Below are positions 1 through 11,941 of a DNA stretch of 64,000 bases, piece after piece. Position 1 is the first letter of the stretch. Each line of letters starts with the position of its first letter. The notes under the pieces were generated by a model. The model did no database searches. It was not told where the DNA came from and saw only the letters and a list, made by a program, of their open reading frames with translations. The stretch comes from Scolanthus callimorphus (Eukaryota > Cnidaria > Anthozoa > Actiniaria > Edwardsiidae), in assembly GCA_033964015.1 (NCBI GenBank), contig CM066922.1, positions 496,001-560,000 on the forward strand, in the 5' to 3' direction. Made by a program: the position numbers and the translations under genes.

Positions 1-300
1 GATAGGAGATTATCGGCATTTGGGCATCTATCTAAAACTACACCCGAATGCCCCCGAGTGGCTCCGAATGACCCTGAGTCCAAAACTATCAAAATCTTTG
101 CATTTCTGTCACTGAAAACGCATAAGCGAATCTGATATGGAAACCGGTGGGAAACACTAGTGGGAAGTGGATAAGAACACTAGTGGGAAGTGGATAAGAA
201 CACTAGTGGGAAGTGGATGGGAACACTAGTGGGAAGTAGATAAGAACACTAGTGAGAAGTGGATGGGAACACTAGTGCGGTTCGAATTGTGGCTATTTGA
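1..300. repeat. Dispersed repeat with 24-bp minisatellite (copy 1)
   Basis: A 150-bp unique head is followed by about five units of roughly 24 bp built around CACTAGTGGGAAGTGGATAA (154-277). Head and array recur at 2268-2700, so the array belongs to a dispersed element. Truncated by the window edge. Confidence 0.75.
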
Positions 301-639
301 TCGTAGAAAAAATATCGGATATTCGGGTATCCTAGTACTCCCTTGGCAGGGCCTGACCGAGGCCAAGGCTAAGTTGAACCGCGTCGAACTTAATCTGACC
401 GTGTTTATCGGCTAATAAAAACATAATTCGATACGAGTGATATTAGGAGGTTAATAGTAAAAACAGAAATGTCTCTATTGTGCGCGCGTATCGCGCCCTG
501 ATTTTGATAAACGCATGCATTTCATCAAGCCTAAGTGAAAAGGTAGATGAACATTCCATTAATTGTGTATAGTAAACAAAGCCCGCAAATGACGAATTTT
601 AGAGTTCTTGATGTGCGTGAAGCGCGGTCCAAATGACGA

Positions 640-1320
640 ATCTCTATCCTCGTAACGTCGACCTCCGATCACGTACTAATAACATAACAAGGCCTAATAA
701 CAAGGCGGTGTCTTTCGAACTGAGACTGCTCCGAGGCCTATACTGCAGGGCATCCTTTTGGGGGGAGGGGGTTCTCCTGGCCAAGATACATGTTCTTGTA
801 ATAACATTCGTAGTCATTCCATTGCCTAATGCGTGCATGAGTTCTTTAAAAATGTTCTGCATATTATATACTATTCCGATGCGCGCTTGAGCGTACCCAG
901 TTGATTGAACTAGCCTTATTATGAAAAGCGCAAATGATATAGGTTACTGCAATACCTTTTTCGCAACTTTCTTGTGGTCTCCTTTTTCAGGGCTTCACGT
1001 TTCGAGAGATTCCTCCTTTTTCTCGCCCCAGTCTTCCCTGCTAACGGCGGTATGATGTGATCCCCCCAATGGTCTTCCGACCCCACAGGCGATAAATAGT
1101 GACCGGTCCCTTGTGAATTTGGCGCAATAAGCTCATTTGTTACCCAGGGGGATTTCCGTTGTTTGGGCCTTTTTTCAGTCTCAAGGGGCGCAAACCTGTT
1201 AACACTCTCCGTGAATCGAGCTTTCGTAATCTGCGTAATAGTGGGAATTCTGCCGTTCTGTGGTAATAGGCACGTAACTTCTTGGACATCAGCTTCTATT
1301 CTATCAATTGCTACGAACAA
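640..1320 (-). mobile_element. Decayed LINE fragment with 3' UTR (copy 1)
   Basis: The minus strand at 1320-919 translates to a piece resembling the linker between endonuclease and RT in non-LTR elements (RFAPLETEKRPKQRKSPWVT). It is followed at 890-640 by a segment similar to 1690-1510, here read as the element's 3' untranslated end. The RT core is missing, so this is an internally deleted relic. Confidence 0.5.
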
Positions 1321-1509
1321 ATGAAAACAATACCAAAATTACTTTTGGACAAGATACCAAATACCCAAAAAGGAAACCAAAATACCAAATCATGCCTGAA
1401 ATCAAATGACCGTGATACCATATACCCAAAACCCCTGACCGGGCCTGGTTGACGGAGGTAGCGAAGGGTCGAAATTTAGACCAAATTCATGAGTCGTAAA
1501 TGGTAGATG

Positions 1510-2030
1510 TTACTTGAGAAACCAACGACTTTATTTCAGAACAGAGTAGGTATTCCTTTTAAAATGTTTTGGGGGAGGGAGGGGGTTCTCCTTGCCAAGA
1601 TACGCGTTCTTGAAATGACATTCGTAGTCATTCCTTTGCGTGCATGTGTTCTTAAAAAACATGTTCTGCGTATTATCATCATCATCATCATGTCTTCCCT
1701 GTTGGCCAGTCCATTGCCTCTGCTCCGGGAAGCGTCCTCGGAGCAGATGATAGAACTTCGATTTGTCCATCATCAGTTTCCTGGCCTGTATTGAATCAAT
1801 GTTGAGGAGATCCCCTACCCGTTTCCAAGCTCTGTTTGTAGATCTCTTATCGAATAGTACTTGCTTCTGGAAGGCGTCGTTCTCCATCTTCCATGCGACA
1901 GACATGAGCCATGTATTTTAGATGTTGGACATGGCAATAATCTTGGATCGAACTTGATTTTGTTATTTCACGCAGTCGCTCGTTTGATATCTTGAATGCC
2001 CAGTCCAGTTGTCCTTCCCATTCGACCATG
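1510..2030 (-). mobile_element. Decayed LINE C-terminus and 3' UTR (copy 2)
   Basis: Two overlapping minus-strand frames read WAFKISNERLREITKSSSIQ, YMAHVCRMEDG and then AWKRVGDLLNIDSIQARKLM, a C-terminal arrangement typical of LINE polyproteins, broken by one frameshift. The downstream 3' part matches the first copy and contains an ATC trinucleotide run (1675-1690). Confidence 0.6.
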
Positions 2031-2267
2031 TTTAGAGTTCCGCTAACCTAGAAATAACTAAAAACCTAATCGAACTAGGCAGCAGGCTTAGAATATTGTA
2101 ATAAAAGTAATAATTATTTGTTTTAGGGTCAGACAGTAGAAATCAAATTTAAAGTGATATTTCATATTAAAGACAAGAAAAACACGGTGACCGGGCGACC
2201 GCGTTGAGTGAACTAGACTTAGCGCGAATGATATAGGAGAGGCATTTAATGAACACTTGACCCCAGA

Positions 2268-2700
2268 TCGATGATCGGAGTTTATCGGCATTTGGGGATT
2301 GTGTCTAAAACTAAACCCGAATGCCCCCAGGTGGCCCCGAGTGACTCTGAGCCCGAAACTATCAAAAACTTTGCATTTCTGTCGCTGAAAACTCATAAGC
2401 GAAGCTGATATGGAAACCGGTTGCAAACACTAGTGGGAAATGGATAACAACACTAGTGGGAAGTGGATGGGAACACTAGTGGGAAGTGGATAAGAACACT
2501 AGTGGGAAGTGGATAAGAACACTAGTGGGAAGTGGATAAGAACACTACTGGGAAGTGGATATGGGAACACTAGTGGGCGGAAAGGGAAATTGGAACACTA
2601 GTGGGAAGTGGATATAAGAACACTAGTGGGAAGTGAATATAAGAACATTAGTGGGAAGTGGATATAAGAACACTAATTGGAAAGGGAAATGGGAACGCAA
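2268..2700. repeat. Dispersed repeat with 24-bp minisatellite (copy 2)
   Basis: Same head as positions 1-150 with several substitutions, followed by about eleven units of roughly 24 bp (2427-2695), some with an extra AT dinucleotide. The larger array shows that copy number varies between insertions. Confidence 0.75.
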
Positions 2701-2762
2701 ATATTCCTCGAAAGACTAGGAAAAGTCTATTTAGAGCTAGAAAAAATGGAACTCATTAGAAC

Positions 2763-3083
2763 CAGAAACATATAACTTAGTTGAAACATGTAACGGCGAT
2801 CCAAGCTGTGGATTATTCGAGATGGATTTATGACCATATTTGGTCAATAATGAACTCCCGACTGCTAACCCAAGTAGGTTTTCTCTTCATAATATTTCAT
2901 GTTTCGCTCATATAAAGTAGAGCAACAGTGGTACGTGATAATATACTAACATTTAATATCTTGAAGTCTTCCAACAACATTTTTTTCAAAATCTGTTCAA
3001 TTGTTTATTCTGCGAATATTCCGCAGCTTGGCACTAAAGTAATGTATGTTTGTTACACGTTTCAACTCACTTATATGTTTCTG
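2763..3083. mobile_element. 321-bp MITE with 32-bp TIRs and 7-bp target duplication
   Basis: Ends are inverted repeats: CAGAAACATATAA at 2763 and its complement ending at 3083, continuing for 32 bp with three mismatches. It is flanked on both sides by TTAGAAC (2756-2762 and 3084-3090), a perfect 7-bp target duplication. No coding capacity. The superfamily is uncertain because 7-bp duplications are uncommon. Its two ends alone occur as 31-bp insertions at 36719 and 44444. Confidence 0.9.
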
Positions 3084-3466
3084 TTAGAACTTGATCACCT
3101 CTTGCTTTTAATTAGCTAGTAATCTAACTCTACAATCACGAGCTGCAGTCTCAACCGCAAGTAAGTATGGCAAACTCAGTGTTTACAAATGGAAATAGAT
3201 ATTACGAGATATGAGACCACGAAGAAGCTACAATCTATTTCATTATTTCATATTCCGTCAAGAAAACTATAATCTTTTGTTAAGTTAACCCGTTCAGTCC
3301 CATAGCATTTTCCCTAATATCCCTATTTTATGAGGACAAACAGACACACCCCTGCATATCAGTACCACGTGTCTGGGTTTCCTGTTTTCCATTGAGGCTT
3401 TTTGTAGAGCTTTGCCGCTGACCCATAATTTGCTTTCCAACGGCGGGAAGCTATCGCACGGGTGAG

Positions 3467-3670
3467 GCCCTACAGGAGGGGTTACCGTGTCGCTAGTCTA
3501 CGTTTCAAAACAGACCGTGTCACGATTTCGCAGGCTTTTGCTAGAGTCGCTGTTAGTATTTTGATAGAATGGCTCGTCGTTCGTCGCTGTTTCGGAAAGG
3601 CCGTGTCGCATTTTCAACGTAGTTCAAGGCTGTGTCGCTTGTCGGAATTTACCCCCTGGTAGGGCTTCAC
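3467..3670 (+). mobile_element. Short MITE (copy 1 of an inverted pair)
   Basis: About 200 bp, about 85-90% matching the reverse complement of 4296-4503. Both ends carry a short inverted repeat of the type AGGCCCTAC/GTAGGGCTT. The long open frame through it (RVASLRFKTDRVTISQAFAR) is shared by both copies only because the DNA is. Confidence 0.7.
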
Positions 3671-4295
3671 AGGTTAGATTTCTGATAAAACAGTCAAAAA
3701 TACAGCTAAAATTCCACTCAGAAGAGGCCATAGGACATCATGAAGTCTATTATGGACAATACATTTGTGCTGTGCTTCAAGTAAGAAGTATGGCTGAGGG
3801 GTTTCATTCACTTTTTCCACTGTTCTGCAGAGAGCTGTTGAAAAATTTTGGTGAAGGAAACCCTGGCTCCTCTCTATTGGAATCTTTTTTCCTCAGCACA
3901 GAGTTCGGTTGAATCTTTGTTTTAGGCATAAAAAAAAGCAAGCAGCAAAAAAGTTTTGCTTTTAATTGTCTCAGGGCAAAAATACTTCTATAAATCTTTT
4001 GTCTAACCTGTCAATACAGGGAGAACCGCTGTGAAATTTCATTGCTTTACCACAGGTATCCCGAGCGCTAGGATTTTGTGTTGCTTTGTTGTTCAGTCGC
4101 TTCAAAGTTCAAAGCGCCATATTTTCCTTGAATGTACACTTGCAGAGGGGAAGCTTCAGGTCAGAGCTAAGGATTAAAGGTACTTTTAAGTTAAACCTGT
4201 GGCCTGTTGATTGTGTTTGATTTAGTCTAGAAATTTACGCGAAAAATGGCTCCTTGTGCCCAGTCTAGCGTGTGTTTAAAAAATCGCGTGTTATT

Positions 4296-4503
4296 TTGTA
4301 AGGCCCTACCAGGGCCAAATTCCGACAAGCGACGCGGCCTTGAACTACGTTTGAAAACGCGACACGGCCTTTCCGAAACAGCGACGAACGCGAGCAATTC
4401 TATCAAAATACTAACAGCGACTCTAGCAAAAGCCTGCGAAATCGTGACACGGTCTGTTTTGAAACGTAGACTAGCGACACGGTAACCCCCCCTGTAGGGC
4501 CTC
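4296..4503 (-). mobile_element. Short MITE (copy 2 of an inverted pair)
   Basis: Inverted partner of the copy at 3467-3670, 630 bp apart. The pair could act together as a composite with 200-bp inverted arms. Confidence 0.7.
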
Positions 4504-4840
4504 TTTTGTGAAATCAAGTGGTCGTTTCTGTGAGAAATCCGAGCCTCTGATCCACTTGTCTTCTCTGGTCAGTAGAAAAATCACTCTTCTACGCAAATCA
4601 CCAGATATTAAGTGTCATTTTGCCGTGAGTTTTATATGATAGACACTTTCAAGTTCCTGAATGTACCAAGAGCGGTTTGGGCCGGTTTGGGATAGAAAGG
4701 GTTAAGTTCTTATTTTATCAAAACGGCAGTTCTTACGCTCTCTATCGCGCATGACAAGCTGATTCGTTAGTTAGTTGCGTCCCACACTTTATGTGAAATT
4801 TTACTTTTCGCCTTCTAGACTTCTAGACTAAGAATAGGAC

Positions 4841-4981
4841 AATAACATGACTTTTAGAGGGCATATAGTTTATTTGTGGCGGCCGAGTAGCATCATTTGC
4901 GCCCGAGCGCAGCGAGGGGGCAAATGATGCTACGAGGGACACAAATAAACTATATATGCCCGACAAAAGTCATGTTTTTAT
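4841..4981. repeat. Near-perfect foldback palindrome
   Basis: Arms of about 65 bp (CATGACTTTTAGAGGGCATA ... and its complement) around a loop of about 10 bp. Such hairpin MITEs are frequent in this window. Confidence 0.75.
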
Positions 4982-5124
4982 CATTATTATCACTAAACAA
5001 GGCCAAGTAATAAAAGTATGATAGTGTCCGTCCAACCGAATTGAATACTGTAGATGAAAGTCAGAAAAAATCGTATCGGTCGCAATTTATTTCACCCGTT
5101 GAGATACAAACTTAGGTTAAGGGC

Positions 5125-5835
5125 CTGTTTACATGAGGGAGGGTGCCCCTGGGGGATAGGGGCACCCTACCGATAAGAGTTTCCCTTCCCTATTGTATTA
5201 TACGGTTCGTTCTACATGCGAGATAGGGTGCCCCTAGGGGGAGGGTTTCCCTACCTAGAGGGTAGGGAAACCCTACCTAGTAGGGACAAGTTTTGTTTTC
5301 ATAAGCCCATGTAAAACCAAACAGGAGGGTCAGCCCTAGGGGCTAGGGCTATGTTTTGTTATGATAACGGCTAGTCACGTGGATAGAAAGCACGGATTTC
5401 GAGTTTCAAAATGTCGGCTTCAAGCTATAAACCTGGCGAGTTTTTTCGCAAGCATCAACTACTTGTCTTGGTGCATCTCGCAGTCGAGCTACAGCAATTG
5501 TCGTATTGATTTGCCATTTAAATTCCCATCAATTCAAGCCGCCGTTTCTCGAGAATGAGATACGTTAATAACAATCCACTAACTGAAAAGCGGCCACAAG
5601 AGGAGAGAGATACATTAGAATTGCGATATCGCAGCAGCGATTTCTTGGCGGTCCGCCATCTTTACTAGCACTGCGAGCTTGGTGACTGCTCCATCTATTG
5701 TTTGCCCTTGCCCCTACCAGGGGGGGCGCCCCTACCTAGCGAAAACTTGTCATGTAGAACGACGGTATCCTCAACCCTTTTAGCTAGAGTGCCCCTATCC
5801 CCTAGGGGCGCCCTCTTTCCATTACACATAAAACA
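5125..5835. mobile_element. TIR element with GC-rich subterminal blocks
   Basis: About 120 bp at 5125-5250 match the reverse complement of 5700-5830, including GGGGATAGGGGCAC and GTTCTACATG. Repeated internal blocks of CCCTAGGG/CCCTACC type sit near both ends. Non-coding. Target duplication not resolved. Confidence 0.6.
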
Positions 5836-5867
5836 AAAGGCTCCACAACTTTTAAAAAACACATAAT

Positions 5868-6795
5868 ATATAGATTTAGCCACTGGCTAAAAGCGGAGCT
5901 CCTGGTTATAAAATTTTCTGTGTGAGAAGGGATTCCCATGTGTACATGGTTTACATGGTTGCTTTAGAGTCTTCCCTTCATGAGATATTAATTTTTCAAG
6001 CATAGATGACGTCATCGATGACGTCATATCACGTGACCACTTCATTTCGCTCATCTAGTGACCTAGACTACACTTCCAAAGTTTGGTTCTTTTAGAGTCT
6101 TCCCTTCACGAGATATTGGTTTTTCAAGCATAGATGACGTCATCGATGACGTCACATCACGTGACCACTTCATTTCGCTCATCTGGTGACCTGGATTACA
6201 TTACCCAAGTTTGGTTGGTTTAGAGTCTTCCTTTCATGAGATATTCATTTTTCAAGCGTAGATGACGTCATCGATGACGTCACATCACGTGACCACTTCA
6301 TTTCGCTCATCTAGTGACCTAGACTACACTACCAAAGTTTGGTTGTTTTAGAGTCTTCCCTTCACGAGATATTGATTTTTCAAGCATAGATGACGTCATC
6401 GATGACGTCACATCACGTGACCACTTCATTTCGCTCATTCGGTGACCTGGATTACATTACCCAAGTTTGGTTGGTTTAGAGTCTTCCTTTCATGAGATTT
6501 TCCTTTCATTTTTCAAGCGTAGATGACGTCATCGATGACGTCATATCACGTGACCACCTCATTTCGCTCATCTGGTGGCCTAGACTACACTACCCAAGTT
6601 TGGTTGTTTTAGAGTCTTCCCTTCACGAGATATTGATTTTTCAAGCATAGATGACGTCATCGATGACGTCACATCACGTGTCCGTGTTACAGCACCCCCC
6701 TTGTGGCATAGACAAAATATTCCAAGTATGGTTGTCTTAGCATGTTCTCTTGAGGAGATATAATTTTTTCTTTGCATACCACAGGGTTCCCATGT
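5868..6795 (+). repeat. 128-bp tandem repeats with paired CRE palindromes
   Basis: Opens with the palindromic module TTAGCCACTGGCTAA + GGAGCTCC, then six units of about 128 bp. Each has the 20-bp palindrome TGACGTCATCGATGACGTCA at 6007, 6135, 6263, 6391, 6523 and 6652, followed by an ATCACGTGACC box. Conserved words such as CACGAGATATTGATTTTTCA recur in every unit. Confidence 0.88.
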
Positions 6796-6796
6796 G

Positions 6797-6890
6797 TACA
6801 CGGACGGACGGACGACGGACGACGGACGGACGGACGGACGGACGGACGGACGGACGGACGGACGGACGGACGGACGGACGGACGGCGTAC
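6797..6890. repeat. (GGAC)n microsatellite
   Basis: About 22 GGAC units directly after the word CCCATGTGTACA. A short (GGAC) run occurs in the related copy at 10165-10195 and a degenerate one at 36757-36780, so it belongs to the repeat family. Confidence 0.9.
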
Positions 6891-7165
6891 GCTATAGGTT
6901 TAATACCAGAAAAATAAAGAAAAAATCATATCTCCCGAAGGGTAGCTTCTATAGAAGCCAAACTTGGACAAAATTTCAAAGACCATAAGAGGAACTCTAC
7001 ACCAAAGTCACGTGCCCTTACGTCATCAATGACGTCATCAAAATGATCCATAATGCCTGTGACGTTCAAAAATGAACTCGATAGTATACTATACGTTTTT
7101 CCCTTAGGTATGGTGCTCCGCTTGCGCGGGCCTTGGGCCCGCGCAGGAGCTCCGCTAAAAATCTC
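6890..7165 (+). repeat. 3' part of the CRE-repeat family with GC hairpin
   Basis: Contains CTATAGGTTTAATACC, words shared in reverse with 36640-36760, a diverged CRE pair at 7019-7040, and a hairpin GCGCGGGCCTTGGGCCCGCGC near 7116 next to GGAGCTCC. Confidence 0.55.
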
Positions 7166-8230
7166 TGCTAGCAGGGTAATAAAAATCCTAAAAGGCAATA
7201 CAAATGAAAACATGGCAAATGTTCTTTAACTACAGTTTTTTGTAGGCTTACTTCTAGTCAGCTCTCGCCAACCCTCCCGTCTTCGCGTCTTCGACCCGCG
7301 AAATGAAAGCACAACAAAAACCAGATAAATTCCGGATCCCTCCATTTTCCGTCGGTGTTCTGTCCGTGGCTGTCGAATTAAGTACTGATTCCCCAGATTG
7401 AATGGCGAGTTTATGTTTCGGTTACACATTATTTTCTGTAGTAAACAACTTCGCTTCGATTATCTTGTTGGCTGCCATGAACTCACTAACTTGATCGGCT
7501 GACCGACTGCAGATGTGATTCGGAAGAATCGCTGCTCTAATTCCTGTCAGAGCACTCGGCGTTAAGGCTTCCCTTTCTCTGTTTTAACTTCGGCGTAGAA
7601 TTCTCTGGTTTTACGATGGTAAAATCGACAACAACGTTTTGCTTGTGCGTTGAAAGTTAGAGAATGACTCGAAAAATTTTCACCGAGTGAATTCCCGCCA
7701 CAAACTCGCCCTAAAATGGTATGATCTGATTAGTCTAGCGTGGCAGCAGAGCGCCACCACAGCCAATCAGAATGAGGGCGGTAAATGTATTTGCGGCCCG
7801 TTGTTTTTCCATTTGGCCCGCAAAAATAGAGCGTTTTAGAGAGGGCGGTTTACAATTTGGCCGCGCGTAGTGATAATAATAGGCAATTAAGAGCTATAAA
7901 GCAAAATCGGAGTTATTAGAACTTCGCGTCTTAGGATCGAGTGTCCAGGGTAAGACGTCGAATCTCGAGGGTAAGCGACGTCGAGGGTGTTTCTTCTGGT
8001 GAATGTCTTGCCATCATTCCTGAGAGTTATTCAATGAGCCCTTTTCGAGCGTGCAATCCAGTGTTAGAAGTTATCTTTCGTAGCCGAACTTCACCCGGGA
8101 ACTACATTCTTTTCAACTTCATTTGATTGAAAGAATAGACAAGGCAATTATTACCAAGGCAATCGCTTCCATAATAAAGCAACCTTAGGGGCCTCAATGT
8201 AAGGAACTTACTCGCGACAAAGCGACCACA

Positions 8231-8503
8231 AGTATATACCGTTTCCGGGATACGTTGTCACTGTAAAAAGCAACAAAGCTTGGTTCGCTAGGGAGTATGG
8301 GTAAATATTTATTTCAATTTCTGTAAACTGTTAGAAACAAACATGCTTAGAAATATGCTGAAATTTAATGATTTTACCTGTGGTTGCGATAACTGTCTGA
8401 ATTCAGATCAAACAGTAGCAGTTTAGATGCCCCCATCATCCTTTGCGCTTCAAGCTTATAGGCTTTTTGGGTGACAACGTTTCCCGGTAACGGTATATAT
8501 AGG
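8231..8503. mobile_element. MITE with about 40-bp TIRs
   Basis: TATATACCGTTTCCGGGATA at 8233 matches the complement of the end at 8500; both continue into GTTGTCAC and AAAAAGC. 270 bp, non-coding. Confidence 0.65.
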
Positions 8504-9227
8504 ATACCAGACTGCGCTCGCTAACATCCGCGAAGGTTGTCAAAAGGCGGGAAAACTCGCATTACACTACCCATGTGTCGCAGGAAAACTACCATTTGCA
8601 AATGTAATTTGCAAAATGTAATATAGATTTAGGCACCCCTAAAAGCGGAGCTCCCAGTTAGTTTATGTCATTTTAAAGCTCGGTGTCATCGTTGACGTCT
8701 CTATGATGCACACATAAAATCACGACCACTTCGTTGCAGTTTCTTTGGTGACCAAGACAATTCTACCCAAATTGGGTTTGTCTTAGAGCCCCCCCTTCAC
8801 GAGATTTGAATTTTTTTGAGCATGGATGACGTCATGTGACGTCACATCACGTGACCACTTCATTTCGCTCATCTGGTAACCTAGTCAATACTACCCAAGT
8901 TTGGTTCTTTTAGAGTCTTCCCTTGACGAGATACTAATTTTTCAAGCATAGATGATGATTCACGATGACGTCGCATCACATGACCACATTACTTAGGTCA
9001 TCTGGCGACCTAAACAGCACTACCCAAGTTTGGTTGTTTTAGAGTCTTTTCTTCCATGAGATATGAATTTCTCAATCATTGATGACGTCATCGATGACGT
9101 CACATCACGTGGCCATTTCATTAAGCTTACCTGGTGACCTAGAATACACTATCCAAGTTTGGTTGTTTTAGAATCTTCCCTTCACTAGATATTTATTTTT
9201 TCAAGCATGGATGAGGTCATCGATGAC

Positions 9228-9572
9228 CGTTACCTTGCTATGCTGTTACCTTGCTATGCTGTTACCTTGCTATGCCGTTACCTTGCTATGCTGTTACCTT
9301 GCTGTGTTGTTACCTTGCTATGCTGTTACCTTGCTATGCTGTTACCTTGCTATGCTGTTACCTTGCTATGCTGTTACCTTGCTATGCTGTTACCTTGCTA
9401 TGCTGTTACCTTGCTATGCTTTACCGTGCTATGCCGTTACTTTGCTATGCCGTTACCTTGCTATGCCGATACCTTGCTATGCTGTTACCTTGCTATGCTG
9501 TTACCTTGCTATGCTGTTACCTTGCTATGCTGTTACCTTGCTATGCTGTTACCTTGCTATGCTGTTACCTTG
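9228..9572. repeat. 16-bp minisatellite
   Basis: About 21 units of GTTACCTTGCTATGCT with few changes (GCT to GCC). It gives open frames in three phases (LLCCYLAM...) that are not genes. Confidence 0.93.
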
Positions 9573-9703
9573 CCACAACACTAATGCCACAACACTAATG
9601 CCACAACACTAATGCCACAACACTAATGCCACAACACTAATGCCACAACACTAATGCTACACACTAATGCCACAAAACTAATGCCACAACACTAATGTCA
9701 CAA
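9573..9703. repeat. 14-bp minisatellite
   Basis: Nine units of CCACAACACTAATG directly joined to the 16-bp array. Confidence 0.92.
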
Positions 9704-9959
9704 GTGAAAAACGTTTAGCCACTGGCTAACAGCGGAGCTCCCGTTAAATATTTCTATAGGGTGCGTTTACCTATCTTGTTGGGCCGTTGCTAGGGAAAAA
9801 AATTATAAGTCCTGCAAAAGATTCATCATGTGACGTGTTGCGACGTCACTTATTACAGAAAATATTCTTCTTGTTCTCCATTGCATACTTGCAAATTCAG
9901 ATTTTTTTTTTGTTGGCATTTCAAAGAGCTCCATACCCACAGACTCGCGGATGCTTTTC

Positions 9960-10200
9960 TCGACTGTACCCAAGTTTGTTCGCCTAGCGATGTTGCCTTC
10001 TCGAGATATTGACTTTTCTAGTTTTGATGACGTCATCGATGACTTCATGTCACGTGACCTTGATGGTGCACCCCCCTTGCCTCCAAAATAACTTTACCCA
10101 AGTTTGGTCACCTAGCGATGTTGCCTTCTCGAGATATTGACTTTTCTAGTTTTGATGACGTCATTCCGGACGAACGGACGGACGGACGGACGCACAAACC
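9960..10200 (+). repeat. Diverged CRE-repeat copy with GGAC run
   Basis: Two units with GTTGCCTTCTCGAGATATTG and TTTTGATGACGTCA; the second ends in a short GGAC run. Confidence 0.65.
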
Positions 10201-11056
10201 GGAAGTCCATGACAGAATCGTTTGATGCATATACACTTTTGTTTTGTTCCTTTTTCTCCTGCATGTAGCTATGGGGCTCCGCTACGCTATTACCTTATTC
10301 ATGGAAGTAATAACAAAATATGAACAAGATCCAGGCAGCATATGCTTGCGATTTAAGAAAAATATCATGCGCACACAATTTAGTGTGAAGTTATCTAATG
10401 ATTATCCATGAAAAATACTGATTATCTATACTATTATTATCTATAAGATTTTAAGCTGTTTAAAAAGGCTTCGAGGTGGAAAGCCTGTCAAACTACCACC
10501 GTGGATATGAAACACATCACTCACAGGGCTGTAGGCTGGTGTTAGTCAAAGCGAGAAGCTGCCATTCAGGCATCGGGGAGACGCTGTCCGCCATCTTTGA
10601 CGTTGGTTCACAAAGAAAGCTATAGTTTGGTTTTTCTACAATTTCAAGCTCAAACCCAGGCAAATGTTGTTGTTTCAGGCTTTAGTTAGCAAAAAAAGTG
10701 CTCTCATTGACCTCATGTTCATTTTTGTCACCCTCACTTAAAAAAGGGGATACAAGCTATCTCCACCGTATCGTGACGAAAGTGGATCCGAACATATGAA
10801 GGCAGGTTTGGTTGTTACTATTCCAGTTTCGTCCTTCTCAGGTACATTAAGGCATGGGTATAACCATGATTTGACCTTCAGAAGAAAGGGGGGTGGTCAA
10901 ATGCCATTAGAACATGTCTATCATTAAAGTAGCTGTTTCATTAGGTTGATATTATTAAATATTTAATGAAAGTCGATACTGTGCCTTAATTAAGTCATCA
11001 CGTGATGTCTCACATTGCGTTATTCGACATTTTTCAGCGTTACAATACATTTCGAA
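10200..11056. other. Intergenic, no feature recognised
   Basis: AT-rich non-coding sequence. I see no coding frame with homology, no RNA gene and no tandem array. Confidence 0.4.
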
Positions 11057-11343
11057 ATAGTCTCAGTTCTAATAACAAGTTTTCTCGTACCTTTGTGCCG
11101 CAAAACGATTAAGGCCATTGGTCTCTATAACAATCCTGCCGGACTGAACAAGATTTTTGAAAAATTAATGAAATATTTAGGCTTTTGTTTCACAGGGCCT
11201 GGGGCGAGTGATTTTTTGGAAATATCTAAGAAAAGAAACTTTCTTTTAATACGGTCCGGCAGGATTCTTAAAGTACTTGATAATAAACATGTTTTAAGAT
11301 GAAATTCATTTGGCTCCAATAAACGTTTCAACTGAGACTATTA
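11057..11343. mobile_element. MITE-like inverted repeat
   Basis: AATAGTCTCAGTT occurs at both ends in inverted orientation, and ATCCTGCCGGAC at 11134 is inverted near 11255. The open frames inside are by-products. Confidence 0.5.
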
Positions 11344-11650
11344 ATCCACAAATAATATTGCGTGACAGAAAAAAATTCAAGTGTCACGCACGCAAGGTCA
11401 CACCTAGGGAGATCTATTTGTGGAATGTTATTTGAATCTCAACTCCTTTTTGGGATGAATGTTGGTAAACACTTTTTTGACCACCCCCTATGCTTTTTAG
11501 GTGTTCACTCTTGGACCCTTGCCTTAATCTACCTGAGTTCAAACATAAAATGCCGCCGAATTTTTCAGCCGTCAACCGTGAAAGCTGGCATCCCATTCCA
11601 ATGAGAACTTTGGAGAAATAGCTCACAAAATCGAAGACAATGTTTAAAAG

Positions 11651-11656
11651 TTTATT
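11651..11656 (-). promoter_or_regulatory. Candidate poly(A) signal of copy A
   Basis: AATAAA on the minus strand about 290 nt after the stop codon, the first such hexamer downstream. It would give a 3' UTR of about 310 nt. No transcript evidence is available. Confidence 0.4.
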
Positions 11657-11941
11657 GTACATTCATTAAAAAATTACAATCAACTGATTCTGCAATGTCC
11701 TTCAATTACAATGAACCGAACAAATAATAAAAATAGACAAGGAGTTGTGGAGTGAAAAGCCACTGTAACTTTGACAATGTCCAGGGGCACATAAATGAGC
11801 CCCTGCAATTCTATAAAAATGTCCATATATTCATTCGTGAAAATTACAAACACAAATTATAAATACCTCAGTGTGAACGCCATCGATTAAACATTCATAT
11901 AAAAGTAAAATATACGGAAGCAATAGATATCACTGCCTTAG

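Larger units (their letters stand above)
8640..9760 (+). repeat. CRE-repeat element carrying two minisatellites
   Basis: Bounded on the left by TAAAAGCGGAGCTCCC and on the right by TTTAGCCACTGGCTAA ... GGAGCTCCCG. Inside are three or four diverged 128-bp units, then a 16-bp array (9228-9572) and a 14-bp array (9573-9703). Confidence 0.7.

Noticed and set aside
919..1320. 133-aa minus-strand frame as a host gene
   Set aside because: Its only recognisable part resembles a LINE linker, and a LINE 3' UTR follows.
6794..6988. DGRTDGRTDGR open frame
   Set aside because: Translation of the (GGAC)n microsatellite.
9207..9612. Three overlapping 115-133 aa frames rich in LLCCYLAM
   Set aside because: All three phases of a 16-bp minisatellite are open; no gene.
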